Origin: Ligilactobacillus aviarius
GTDB taxonomy: Bacteria; Bacillota; Bacilli; Lactobacillales; Lactobacillaceae
Direction: 5' to 3'
Assembly (NCBI RefSeq): GCF_001654615.1
Contig: NZ_LWUD01000002.1
Span: 28,024 to 92,023, forward strand
DNA length: 64,000 nucleotides
In this document: positions 56,695 to 64,000 of the stretch, piece by piece
Layout: every line of letters begins with the position of its first letter
How positions within the stretch are numbered: the first letter of the stretch is position 1
Program-made: the position numbers and the translations under genes
Notes under the pieces: model-generated
Database searches by the model: none
What the model was told of the DNA's origin: nothing
What the model saw: only the letters and a program-made list of their open reading frames with translations

Positions 56695-58080
56695 ATGGAA
56701 AAGAAAACATTGAAGAAGAGCGAACCCGAAAAAAAGCGGGTTGCAAAGGGAAAAGCATCTTCAAAGGCAAAGGAAACTAACAAGAATAAAGAAGCCAAGC
56801 AACCGGCTTCGCACGAAAACATCACCCTTGAAGATCTTGAAAAGAAGACGTTGCGGGAGATTTATGAATACGCGCGTCAGTATAAAATTCCATATTACAG
56901 TCAGATGAATAAAAAAGAGCTTGCGATGGCAGTTGTCCGGGCGCAAGCTGAAAAACAAGGATACTTCTTTATGAATGGGGTCCTTGAGATCATTTCCCAT
57001 GATTCATATGGCTTTTTGCGGCCAATCAACTATGGCCCGTCGCAAGAAGATATTTACGTTTCGGCAAGTCAGATCAGCTTATTTGGATTGCGAAACGGTG
57101 ATCGGGTCGCGGGATTAGCCCGGCCACCACGGCATGGGGAGCAAAACTACGGCATGATGCGGATCGACTCGGTCAATGGCAAGGCTCCGCAAGAAGCTAA
57201 GAACCGACCGCACTTTCCAGCGTTGACGCCGATTTATCCGGATAAACAGATCAAATTAGAAACAACTTCGAAGAACATTTCGACGCGGGTGATCGATCTG
57301 TTTGCCCCGATTGGATTCGGTCAACGGGGATTGATCGTTGCGCCGCCCAATGCGGGGAAAACGAGTTTATTAAAGGCGATCGCTGGCGGGATTTCGGCTA
57401 ACTATCCGGATGCTAAGCTGATGCTTCTATTAATTGATGAACGTCCGGAAGAAGTTACGGATCTAGAGCGAACAGTTGATGGTGAAGTGATTTATTCAAC
57501 GTTTGATCAACGCCCGGAAAATCATGTGCGCGTTGCTGAACTTGTTTTGGAACGGGCAATGCGGCTTGTCGAAGATAAACAAGACGTTGTAATTTTGCTT
57601 GATTCGCTTACCCGGCTTGCCCGGGCATACAACCTGGTTGAAACTCCAAGCGGACGGACGTTGTCTGGTGGGGTTGATCCAGCAGCCTTGTACAAACCGA
57701 AGAAATTCTTCGGGGCAGCTCGCAACGTTGAAGAAGGCGGCAGTTTAACGATTCTTGCAACGGCTTTGGTTGATACCGGCAGTCGAATGGATGACGTGAT
57801 CTATGAAGAATTTAAGGGAACCGGCAACCAAGAATTGCAATTGAGTCGGACCCTAGCTGAACGGCGAATTTATCCGGCAATTGACCTGGATAAATCAGTT
57901 ACCCGGCGGGAAGATCTGCTGCTGAGTGACGATATCCGGAACGCAATTTGGAAGTTGCGGCGGAAGCTGATGACAAACGACTTGACGCAAGATACAACGG
58001 AAGTTTTGAACATGCTGCGCAAGACGAAGAATAATGATGAATTTATTCAACAAATCAGTAAAATAAAGTCGGTTAAATAA
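56695..58080 (+). CDS. rho: Transcription termination factor Rho
   Basis: Hexameric RNA helicase that ends transcription. 461 residues. A Lys/Glu/Ala-rich N-terminal insert (~1-40) precedes the Rho-N helices (LEDLEKKTLREIYEYARQYK), the cold-shock RNA-binding domain (GFLRPINYGPSQEDIYVS) and the RecA-like motor with Walker A APPNAGKTSLLKAI, Walker B VVILLDSLTRLARAYN. ATG follows GAAAGTAGTAGCGAA. Probably co-transcribed with murA, followed by rpmE2, an order common in Firmicutes. Confidence 0.97.
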   Translation: MEKKTLKKSEPEKKRVAKGKASSKAKETNKNKEAKQPASHENITLEDLEKKTLREIYEYARQYKIPYYSQMNKKELAMAVVRAQAEKQGYFFMNGVLEIISHDSYGFLRPINYGPSQEDIYVSASQISLFGLRNGDRVAGLARPPRHGEQNYGMMRIDSVNGKAPQEAKNRPHFPALTPIYPDKQIKLETTSKNISTRVIDLFAPIGFGQRGLIVAPPNAGKTSLLKAIAGGISANYPDAKLMLLLIDERPEEVTDLERTVDGEVIYSTFDQRPENHVRVAELVLERAMRLVEDKQDVVILLDSLTRLARAYNLVETPSGRTLSGGVDPAALYKPKKFFGAARNVEEGGSLTILATALVDTGSRMDDVIYEEFKGTGNQELQLSRTLAERRIYPAIDLDKSVTRREDLLLSDDIRNAIWKLRRKLMTNDLTQDTTEVLNMLRKTKNNDEFIQQISKIKSVK

Positions 58081-58195
58081 TTCAAAGAGTTATTGCATGA
58101 AAATTTTATTCATGATAACATGGTGTATGTTGCATGTTATATGCATAAATAACTCTGGCTCAGCAAATGGACCAGGGCAAAGGAGCGAAATTTAA

Positions 58196-58447
58196 ATGAA
58201 ACAAGGAATTCATCCAGATTACCACAAAGTTGTATTTATGGATTCATCAACAGGATACAAGTTCTTATCTGGTTCAACAGCAACATCAGATGAAACTGTT
58301 GAATGGGAAGATGGGAATACATACCCATTGATCCGTGTTGAAATCTCAAGCGACTCACACCCATTCTACACAGGTAAGCAAAAGTTTACTCAAGCAGACG
58401 GGGTTGTCGATCGTTTCAACAAGAAATACGGCTTTACAAACAAATAA
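58196..58447 (+). CDS. rpmE2: Ribosomal protein L31 type B
   Basis: Large-subunit protein of 83 residues. It lacks the CxxC zinc motif, so it is the C-minus (type B) form typical of lactobacilli. [16 protein letters not shown] and [14 protein letters not shown] are characteristic. ATG follows CAAAGGAGCGAAATTTAA. The ~110-bp leader contains a hairpin right before the ribosome binding site (CTCTGG with CCAGGG, 58151-58178), a possible autoregulatory site. Terminator downstream. Confidence 0.95.
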   Translation: MKQGIHPDYHKVVFMDSSTGYKFLSGSTATSDETVEWEDGNTYPLIRVEISSDSHPFYTGKQKFTQADGVVDRFNKKYGFTNK

Positions 58448-58455
58448 TTGGAATG

Positions 58456-58486
58456 AGAAGTTGGCGAAGGCCAGCTTCTTTTTTTC
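58456..58486 (+). terminator. rpmE2 terminator
   Basis: AGAAGTTGGC pairs with GCCAGCTTCT around GAAG, followed by a T-run. Confidence 0.85.
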
Positions 58487-58607
58487 TAGGTTTTCGCCTC
58501 CAAGTGAGCTAAAATTAAGTTAAGCAATCCGGTTGAAATTGGATTGTAAATTTGATATTTTATACTTGTAAAAAGTAAGTAAATCAAATATGGGAAGGAC
58601 GATTAGA

Positions 58608-58919
58608 ATGATTAAAGAATTAACTGACCAAAACTTTGAAGCTGAAACCGCTAAGGGCGTTACATTTACAGACTTTTGGGCAACATGGTGCGGTCCTTGC
58701 CGGATGCAAAGCCCCGTTGTTGATCAATTGGCTGATGAAATGGGCGATAAGGTTCAATTTGGAAAGATGGATATCGATCAAAACCCTGGAACGGCCCAAG
58801 AATTGGGAATTATGTCAATTCCAACAATGGTCATCAAAAAAGATGGTAAAATTGTAGATACAGTTGTTGGGTATCATGATAAAACTCAACTTGAACAAAT
58901 TATCAATCAATATCTTTAA
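58608..58919 (+). CDS. trxA: Thioredoxin
   Basis: Small redox protein of 103 residues keeping cytosolic proteins reduced. The active site WCGPC lies in DFWATWCGPCRMQ and the cis-Pro in MSIPTMVI. ATG 58608 follows GGAAGGACGATTAGA; an in-frame ATG at 58590 overlaps that site. trxB follows after 16 bp, so the pair is one redox operon. Confidence 0.96.
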   Translation: MIKELTDQNFEAETAKGVTFTDFWATWCGPCRMQSPVVDQLADEMGDKVQFGKMDIDQNPGTAQELGIMSIPTMVIKKDGKIVDTVVGYHDKTQLEQIINQYL

Positions 58920-58935
58920 TTAATGAGGTGTCACA

Positions 58936-59865
58936 ATGGCAGATAAATACGACGTAATTGTGATCGGTGCAGGCCCTGGTGGAATGACGGCTGCGCTTTA
59001 CGCATCACGGGCAAACCTTAAAGTTGCAATGCTTGATCGTGGGGTATATGGCGGTCAAATGAACAACACGGCAGAGGTTGAAAACTATACCGGATTTAAA
59101 TCAATTTTAGGTCCTGATTTGGCTGAGCAAATGTATCAAAGTTCAATTCAATTTGGAGCAGATTTTGTCTACGGCAACGTTGAAAAGGTGACGGTTGACG
59201 AAGACGGTATCAAGCACGTGAAGACTGACAGCGGCGAACTTGAGGCTCCGGCAATCGTAATTGCAACCGGATCACAATACCGGAAACTTGGAATTCCAGG
59301 TGAAGATGAATACAGCGGTAAGGGTGTTTCATACTGTGCAGTATGTGACGGTGCTTTCTACCGTGGAAAAAATGTGACGACGGTCGGTGGCGGTGATTCG
59401 GCCGTTGAAGAAAGTGAGTACCTTGCAAAGCTGGTTAATAACGTTAACATTGTTCACCGGCGTGATCAGTTACGGGCCCAAAAGATTTTGCAAGATCGAG
59501 CATTTGCGAATGATAAGATTGGCTTTACGTGGAATACGATCGTAACTGAAATTGTGGGTGACGGTAAGAAAGTTACCGGCGTAAAGACTCACAACAAGGA
59601 AACGAATGAAGATCGGCTAGTTCCAACCGATGGCGTATTTATTTACATTGGAAATGTTCCAATGACGGAACCATTTAAAGACCTTGGAATTACTGACGAA
59701 CAAGGTTGGGTAATTACGGATGACGAAATGAAGACGAACGTTCCAGGCGTGTTTGCAGTTGGCGATGTTCGGGATAAGAAGTTGCGTCAAATCACAACCG
59801 CTGTTGGTGATGGCGGAATTGCCGGCCAAGGCGTCTTTAGTTACATCGAAAGTTTAAAAGACTAA
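58936..59865 (+). CDS. trxB: Thioredoxin reductase
   Basis: FAD/NADPH enzyme of 309 residues that reduces thioredoxin. FAD-binding VIGAGPGGMTAALYA at the N-terminus, the redox-active disulfide CAVCDG (~135), NADPH-binding TVGGGDSAVEE and the C-terminal GVFAVGDVRDK. ATG follows ATGAGGTGTCACA. Together with trxA this gives a complete thioredoxin system in one operon, ending in a terminator. Confidence 0.96.
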   Translation: MADKYDVIVIGAGPGGMTAALYASRANLKVAMLDRGVYGGQMNNTAEVENYTGFKSILGPDLAEQMYQSSIQFGADFVYGNVEKVTVDEDGIKHVKTDSGELEAPAIVIATGSQYRKLGIPGEDEYSGKGVSYCAVCDGAFYRGKNVTTVGGGDSAVEESEYLAKLVNNVNIVHRRDQLRAQKILQDRAFANDKIGFTWNTIVTEIVGDGKKVTGVKTHNKETNEDRLVPTDGVFIYIGNVPMTEPFKDLGITDEQGWVITDDEMKTNVPGVFAVGDVRDKKLRQITTAVGDGGIAGQGVFSYIESLKD

Positions 59866-59880
59866 TTTGATCAGATTAAA

Positions 59881-59920
59881 GTGAGAATCGAACAGATTAA
59901 TGTTCGGTTCTCGCTTTTTA
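59881..59920 (+). terminator. trxAB terminator
   Basis: GAGAATCGAACA (59883-59894) pairs with TGTTCGGTTCTC (59901-59912), followed by a T-run. Confidence 0.85.
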
Positions 59921-59945
59921 ATTTCAAAGAAATGTCGAAAAATAA

Positions 59946-60037
59946 CTTTCGTATTTATTTGCTTATTTACAAAATAAAATTTGTGATATATATTTATTGA
60001 TGTTGTTTGGTTTAAACAGTCAAAATAATGTTCGTAT
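59946..60037 (+). promoter_or_regulatory. Promoter of the AzgA permease gene with PurBox-like sites
   Basis: TTTACA (59966-59971) and TATATT (59989-59994) at 17 bp. CTTTCGTATTT (59946-59956) precedes it and AATGTTCGTAT (60027-60037) follows it; both share TTCGTAT with the site in front of purR. Control by PurR is inferred. No purine riboswitch is visible here. Confidence 0.5.
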
Positions 60038-60058
60038 CTTACTAAAGGAGTGTTACTT

Positions 60059-61363
60059 TTGAAGGGTATTGCAAATTATTTCGAGTTTGATAAGATGCAT
60101 ACGAATTTTAAACGAGAATTCATTGCGGGCGTTACCACTTTCGTATCAATGGCCTACATTTTGTTTGTTAACCCGAGCGTTTTAGGTGCATCGGGAATGG
60201 ATAAGGGAGCGGTCTTCACGGCAACGGCTGTTTCGGCTGCCTTTGCATGTTTAGTGATGGGATTATACGCGAAATACCCATTTGCTTCGGCTCCAAGTTT
60301 AGGGGTTAATGCATTCTTTACCTATTCAGTTTGTATCGGAATGCACATTCCGTGGCAAACCGCTTTAGCCAGCGTTTTTGTGGCATCGATCATTTTCTTA
60401 TTGGTAACGGTTTTAAAACTTCGGGAAACGATCATTAATTCAATTCCTGAAGACTTGAAGTATGCAATTTCTGCCGGAATTGGCTTGTTCATCGCATTTG
60501 TAGGGTTGCAAGACGGGAAAATCATTATTGCTGACAAATCGACGTTGGTTGGTTTAGGCAACATTCACGGAGCAGTTTGGGTAACCTTGTTTGGCTTGCT
60601 TGCAACGGCTTTGTTACTGATTTTAAATGTTCCCGGGGCAATCTTTATTGGAATGGTTCTGGGGGCAATCTTTGGAATCGTAATGGGATATATTCCAATG
60701 CCGCATCACTTCATTTCGGCAATTCCAAGTTTGAAGCCAACATTCGGCGTGGCCCTTCATCATCTTGGAAGCATTAATACCGTCCAAATGTGGATCGTTG
60801 TCTTTACGTTCTTATTAGTAACATTCTTTGATACGACCGGAACATTGATTGGGTTAGCCCAACAAGGCGGTTTTATGAAGGATAATAAGTTGCCGCGTGC
60901 CGGTCGTGCCTTGATGGCCGATTCAACCGGGATGATGGTTGGGTCAGTGCTTGGGACTTCACCTGTTGGAGCTTACATTGAATCATCAGCCGGAATCGCC
61001 GTTGGTGGCCGGAGCGGATTGACCGTTGTGATTACCGGAATCCTCTTTATTTTAGGAATGTTCTTCTCGCCCCTTTTAGGCGTGGTTACTTCTCAAGTTA
61101 CTGCCCCGGCATTGATTATCGTGGGAGTTTTGATGGCCCAAAACATGGCCAAGATCCACTGGAACAAGTTGGAAATTGCGATTCCTGCATTCTTGATTTT
61201 AGTTGGCATGCCGCTGACGTACAGTATTTCTGATGGGTTAGCACTAGGATTTATTGCTTATCCATTAACAATGCTGGCAGCTAAACGCGGCAAAGAAGTT
61301 CCAGCATTGATGTACATTCTTGGAATCGTCTTTGTAATTTTCATTTGGATTTTGAACCACTAG
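60059..61363 (+). CDS. pbuG: Guanine/hypoxanthine permease, AzgA type (PbuG-like)
   Basis: Purine:proton symporter of the AzgA branch of the nucleobase transporters, 434 residues with about 12-14 membrane segments. Signatures: FKREFIAGVTTFVSMAYILFVNP, SAGIGLFIAFVGLQ, FFDTTGTLIGLAQQ and TSPVGAYIESSAGIAVGGRSG. TTG 60059 is preferred (AAAGGAG 8 bp upstream); GTG 60050 overlaps that site. Adenine as substrate is also possible. With xpt-pbuX and guaC it completes a purine salvage set. Confidence 0.9.
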   Translation: MKGIANYFEFDKMHTNFKREFIAGVTTFVSMAYILFVNPSVLGASGMDKGAVFTATAVSAAFACLVMGLYAKYPFASAPSLGVNAFFTYSVCIGMHIPWQTALASVFVASIIFLLVTVLKLRETIINSIPEDLKYAISAGIGLFIAFVGLQDGKIIIADKSTLVGLGNIHGAVWVTLFGLLATALLLILNVPGAIFIGMVLGAIFGIVMGYIPMPHHFISAIPSLKPTFGVALHHLGSINTVQMWIVVFTFLLVTFFDTTGTLIGLAQQGGFMKDNKLPRAGRALMADSTGMMVGSVLGTSPVGAYIESSAGIAVGGRSGLTVVITGILFILGMFFSPLLGVVTSQVTAPALIIVGVLMAQNMAKIHWNKLEIAIPAFLILVGMPLTYSISDGLALGFIAYPLTMLAAKRGKEVPALMYILGIVFVIFIWILNH

Positions 61364-61495
61364 GATTTCGTGCAAAACTTGAAAAATCGGCGGGGATATG
61401 ATTAAATTATCTAACTGTGAGTGAGAATGTTGCGAAGAAGGCTATTTTAAGGGCCCTTCTTGGTAAATTATGACAATAATTCACGAGGTAGATAT

Positions 61496-61924
61496 ATGTT
61501 AGAAATTGAAAAGACAGTTGATCTTGACCGCGATTTGTATAAAGATGCTGTCGCAATTCGGGAACAGGTCTTTGTTAACGAACAGGGAATCCCGATTGAA
61601 AAGGAAATGAAGGGTGAAGATGGACCGTGCTATTACGTTGGATACGTTGATGGTCATCCGGTTGCAACTGCGCGGGTTGTAAAGAAAGCGAATGAGTGGT
61701 TGATCCAACGGGTTGCGGTCGTTTCTGAAGAACGCAATAAGCATTATGGAACTGAGATGATGGCGCAGATTGAACAGGACGCGCTTGCTCAACAGGCTGA
61801 AAGATTGATTTTGCACGCTCAAGATGATGCGCAATCATTTTATACCCAGTTAGGATATCAAGTTGAAGGAGATCAGTTTGAAGAAGCTGATCTTCCCCAC
61901 CATGTAATGACCAAAGATTTGTAA
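61496..61924 (+). CDS. GNAT family N-acetyltransferase
   Basis: Acetyl-CoA-dependent transferase of 142 residues, of the ElaA/YjcF-like subgroup: AIREQVFVNEQGIPIEKEM at the N-terminus and the CoA-binding RVAVVSEERNKHYGTEMM. Substrate unknown. ATG 61496 follows CGAGGTAGATAT; the longer frame begins in a leader hairpin (AAGAAGG with CCTTCTT, 61434-61460) and was rejected. Confidence 0.85.
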   Translation: MLEIEKTVDLDRDLYKDAVAIREQVFVNEQGIPIEKEMKGEDGPCYYVGYVDGHPVATARVVKKANEWLIQRVAVVSEERNKHYGTEMMAQIEQDALAQQAERLILHAQDDAQSFYTQLGYQVEGDQFEEADLPHHVMTKDL

Positions 61925-61944
61925 TCTAAAATGAAAAATGATAT

Positions 61945-62111
61945 GGTATTGGTATGCGATGAGTCGAGGAAAGCCGGCCAGAAATTTTCTGGTGTGCTGC
62001 GGCACAGACGGCTTTAAATCGAACGCGGACACCATTACTGCCGGATTGCAGGGTGGCGTTGAACTTTTAATGTGGATAAAACGTTCAACTATTTTGGATA
62101 AACAAAATACC
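61945..62111 (+). ncRNA. Candidate structured RNA upstream of lemA, family not recognised
   Basis: Consecutive perfect stems fill this gap. A closing pair GGTATT/AATACC (61945-61950, 62106-62111) may enclose all. A three-way junction is made of AAAGCCG/CGGCTTT (61970-61976, 62009-62015) around CCAGAA/TTCTGG and TGTGC/GCACA hairpins. CGC, CACC and CTGC (62024-62041) then pair with the uninterrupted GCAGGGTGGCG (62048-62058). GTTGAAC/GTTCAAC (62058-62089) follows. It matches no riboswitch or housekeeping RNA I know. Strand is inferred from lemA. Confidence 0.55.
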
Positions 62112-62118
62112 GCAAAGT

Positions 62119-62155
62119 GAGGAGGTCAGACAAATGTCGGCCTCCTCTGCTGTAT
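62119..62155 (+). terminator. Hairpin between the candidate RNA and lemA
   Basis: GAGGAGG (62119-62125) pairs with CCTCCTC (62141-62147), with extra inner pairs; the following TGCTGTAT is a poor U-tract. It could end the structured RNA or act as its expression platform for lemA. Confidence 0.5.
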
Positions 62156-62196
62156 CGTAACTAATTTTTATTACCAAAATAAACGGAGGATCAGGA

Positions 62197-62751
62197 ATGA
62201 TTGGATTAATTGTTTTAGTAATTGTGATTGCATTGGTGATCACATACATTGTAATGTACAACGGTCTTCAACGTGCCAAAGTTAATACTGATGAAGCTTG
62301 GAGCCAAATTGATGTTCAATTGCAACGGCGGAACGATTTGATTCCAAATTTGGTTGAAACAACGAAGGGGTATGCCAAACATGAACGGGAAACCCTTGAT
62401 GAAGTTGTTGGCTTACGGAACAAAATTATGCAACTTCCAGCTGACGCTCACCAAGAAAAAATGGAGATTTCAAATCAATTAACGGATGCATTAAAGTCAA
62501 TTTTTGCATTGTCAGAAAATTATCCTGATTTGAAGGCCAGCCAAGAATTCTCACAACTTCAAGAAGAATTAACAAATACTGAAAATAAAATTGCCTATTC
62601 ACGGCAACTCTTCAATAGTTCAGCTGCATTATATAACCAAAAATTAGTAACCTTCCCGTCAAATATGGTGGCCCACATTCACCATTTGACGAAGGTCAAC
62701 TACTTGGAAACTCCAAGTGCAGCGAAGGAAGCACCAAAGGTTTCATTTTAA
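62197..62751 (+). CDS. lemA: LemA family protein
   Basis: Membrane protein of 184 residues: one N-terminal membrane segment (~3-25) and a cytosolic helical domain with the LemA pattern YNGLQRAKVNTDEAWSQIDVQLQRRNDLIPNLVETTKGYA. Role unknown; it is widely paired with HtpX, as here (37 bp apart), suggesting a link to membrane protein quality control. ATG follows AACGGAGGATCAGGA. The folded RNA and hairpin lie directly upstream. Confidence 0.92.
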   Translation: MIGLIVLVIVIALVITYIVMYNGLQRAKVNTDEAWSQIDVQLQRRNDLIPNLVETTKGYAKHERETLDEVVGLRNKIMQLPADAHQEKMEISNQLTDALKSIFALSENYPDLKASQEFSQLQEELTNTENKIAYSRQLFNSSAALYNQKLVTFPSNMVAHIHHLTKVNYLETPSAAKEAPKVSF

Positions 62752-62788
62752 TTTTGAAATTAGTTTGTTGAAACGGAGGTTTTAGCAA

Positions 62789-63670
62789 ATGCTTTATCAA
62801 CAAATCGCACAAAATAAACGCAAAACGATTTACGTTTTAATTGGATTTTATGTTTTAGTCGGCTTGATGGGAGCTGCTCTTGGGTACTTTTGTTACGGCC
62901 GGGCAACGATTGGAATTGCAATTGCGATTGGCGTTGGCCTTTTCTACATGATCATGACGTTGACCCAATCAACGTCGATCGTCATGAGCATGAATAATGC
63001 CCATCCGGTTACTGAAGAGCAGGCGCCGGTTTTATATCACGTTGTTCAAGACATGGCAATGGTCGGTAAAGTTCCGATGCCGAAAGTTTACATTATTGAT
63101 GATCCAAGTCCCAATGCATTTGCCACCGGGCCGGATCCGCAGCATGCAGCCGTTGCCGCAACAACGGGCTTGCTTGAACGGTTGAACCGGGAAGAGCTTG
63201 AAGGGGTAATTGGCCATGAAATCAGTCATATTCGAAATTATGATATTCGGCTGCAATCAACGGCGTTAGCATTGTCATCCGCAATTTCATACCTTGCAAA
63301 CTTAGGAGTGAATTCGTTCTTTTGGGGACGGGTCAACCGCGATGATGATGACAATCAGTCAGCAATTATTGCAATGATCTTTTCGATTTTAACGCTGATT
63401 TTAGGCCCGCTTGCAGCTACCCTTGCTCAAATGGCCCTTTCGCGGAACCGGGAATATCTTGCTGATGCGGGATCAGTGGAATTGACACGTAATCCGCAAG
63501 GCTTGATCGATGCCTTACGGGCAATTTCAGACAGTGAACCGATGCGGAACGCGAACACAAGCAGCGCGTCGCTTTACATTGCCGATCCGTTTAAAAAGGG
63601 TTCATGGACCCATTTATTTGATACTCATCCGCCAATCGAAAAACGAATTGAGCGGTTGGAACATATGTAA
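62789..63670 (+). CDS. htpX: Membrane zinc protease HtpX
   Basis: M48-family metalloprotease of 293 residues that degrades damaged membrane proteins. Two N-terminal membrane segments (~15-55), the zinc motif [11 protein letters not shown] (~160) facing the cytosol, two further segments, and the third ligand Glu in [15 protein letters not shown] follows AACGGAGGTTTTAGCAA. Second gene of the lemA-htpX operon. Repeat copy D and an IS element lie just downstream. Confidence 0.95.
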   Translation: MLYQQIAQNKRKTIYVLIGFYVLVGLMGAALGYFCYGRATIGIAIAIGVGLFYMIMTLTQSTSIVMSMNNAHPVTEEQAPVLYHVVQDMAMVGKVPMPKVYIIDDPSPNAFATGPDPQHAAVAATTGLLERLNREELEGVIGHEISHIRNYDIRLQSTALALSSAISYLANLGVNSFFWGRVNRDDDDNQSAIIAMIFSILTLILGPLAATLAQMALSRNREYLADAGSVELTRNPQGLIDALRAISDSEPMRNANTSSASLYIADPFKKGSWTHLFDTHPPIEKRIERLEHM

Positions 63671-63676
63671 GTATGA

Positions 63677-63800
63677 GAAGGTGTGACAAAACAGTAAAAA
63701 CGAGCGTGGTGGAAGCAGAAAAGCGAACGAATCGCAGAGCATAGATTCGGAGGTTTTCGAACTTCCACTCAGCTCGTTTGTTTTGGAACCCGATTATGCA
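63677..63800 (-). repeat. ~125-bp palindromic intergenic repeat, copy D (inverted)
   Basis: Reverse orientation relative to copies A-C, starting 7 bp after the htpX stop: GAAGGTGTGACAAAAC, then CGAGCGTGGTGGAAG, GATTCGGAGG and GTTTTGGAACCCGATTATGC. The inner GTGGAAG/CTTCCAC arms pair. Confidence 0.85.
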
Positions 63801-63827
63801 ATAGTAAAGAGACTGCGACTTATGAAG

Positions 63828-64000
63828 TGAACCCTAAAAGTTGGACACTTTATTAGCTAGGCAACCTGGGACTGAGTTCTGTATTGAACAGGACTCAGTC
63901 CTTTTAGTTTTACCTTAATTCTGTCGTTATTATAATACTGGATATACTGGTGAATTGCTTGAATCAATTCATCAGTATTTTTGTATTGATCTTCATAACC
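63828..64000 (-). mobile_element. IS3-family insertion sequence, right end (partial)
   Basis: The element begins with the terminal sequence TGAACCCTAAAAGTTGGACA (63828-63847), of the TG...CA type used by IS3-family (IS150-like) elements, and continues past the window end. The other end and target duplication are not visible. AAAGAGACTGCGAC just outside looks like the left arm of a terminator, so the element may have split the htpX terminator. Confidence 0.8.
63857..64000 (-). CDS. IS3-family transposase OrfB, C-terminal end (partial)
   Basis: The last 47 codons of a DDE transposase of the IS3/IS150 group. The C-terminal signature is readable: EDQYKNTDELIQAIHQYIQ, then YYNNDRI and LKGLSPVQYRTQS, which matches the rve domain end (YNxxRIxxxLxxLSPxxYR). 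The stop TAG is at 63857-63859 on the minus strand, 10 bp inside the terminal repeat. The catalytic residues lie outside the window. Confidence 0.9.
   Translation of the reverse strand, partial: GYEDQYKNTDELIQAIHQYIQYYNNDRIKVKLKGLSPVQYRTQSQVA

Noticed and set aside
59920..60058. A purine riboswitch before the AzgA-type permease gene
   Set aside because: None of the aptamer elements seen before xpt (ATATGG, TTTCTACC, CCGTAAA) occurs here; only PurBox-like sites were found.
61960..61975. RNase P RNA suggested by GAGGAAAG before lemA
   Set aside because: The region is far too short for type B RNase P RNA and lacks the other conserved segments.
61938..62120. A 60-codon open frame across the folded region before lemA
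   Set aside because: No ribosome binding site before any of its start codons, no recognisable protein family, and the region is better explained by nested perfect stems.

Overview
The window is chromosomal DNA of a low-to-moderate GC Gram-positive bacterium, almost certainly a member of the Lactobacillaceae. Evidence: an X-prolyl dipeptidyl aminopeptidase (PepX), a PurR of the PRPP-binding Bacillus/Lactobacillus type, the RNA polymerase delta subunit, RNase M5, Veg, a T-box tryptophanyl-tRNA synthetase, a degradative-type HMG-CoA reductase, an LPXTG-like sortase substrate, type B L31, and AGGAGG-like ribosome binding sites with frequent TTG starts. The genus cannot be fixed from the sequence alone. 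No tRNA, rRNA, CRISPR array or phage was seen.

Layout. 1-7.5 kb: pepX (3' end cut off), a cation/proton antiporter, an orphan PTS IIC-like protein, a DUF915 hydrolase and cardiolipin synthase. 7.5-10.8 kb: purine salvage, with xpt-pbuX under a guanine-type riboswitch, divergent from GMP reductase. 10.9-19.7 kb: a GntR regulator, galE, galM, a HAD phosphatase, an AI-2E family protein, a PatB-type C-S lyase, phosphoglycerate mutase, an endonuclease III-like protein and two small membrane proteins. 19.7-27.8 kb: the accessory region. It holds an AT-rich gap with an 11-G tract in front of an LPXTG-like surface protein, a set of envelope proteins (two lipoproteins, two zinc-ribbon membrane proteins, a membrane-anchored protein), an orphan PhnD-like binding protein, and an AAA ATPase behind three 29-bp-spaced repeats. 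27.8-32.4 kb: trehalose locus (treR-treA divergent from the PTS gene). 32.5-45.8 kb: two VIT/CCC1 transporters, T-box trpS, an amino-acid-type binding protein, mvaA with a HELLH protein and a sirtuin, metG, tatD-rnmV-rsmA-veg, a second DUF915 protein, and ispE. 46-64 kb: purR-glmU-prs, an HD hydrolase, DUF1934, rpoE, pyrG with a CTP attenuator, a secreted nuclease, murA-rho-rpmE2, trxA-trxB, an AzgA-type purine permease, a GNAT, a strongly folded RNA region, lemA-htpX and the end of an IS3-family element.

How they work together. Nucleotide supply is over-represented and shows three control layers: a guanine riboswitch (xpt-pbuX), PurR with PurBox-like sites (purR and probably the AzgA permease), and the reiterative-transcription attenuator on pyrG; prs makes the PRPP that PurR senses. 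Envelope synthesis and upkeep (glmU, murA, cls, LPXTG protein, TcaA-like protein, lemA/htpX) is the second theme. The trehalose genes form a self-contained regulated uptake and hydrolysis unit.

The best candidates for something undescribed are the folded RNA before lemA (61945-62111), the G11 tract inside a candidate promoter of the surface protein gene (20134-20144), the repeat-ATPase pair (26658-27801), and a ~125-bp hairpin-forming repeat present four times at gene 3' ends. All function calls rest on reading motifs in the translations; no database search was possible.
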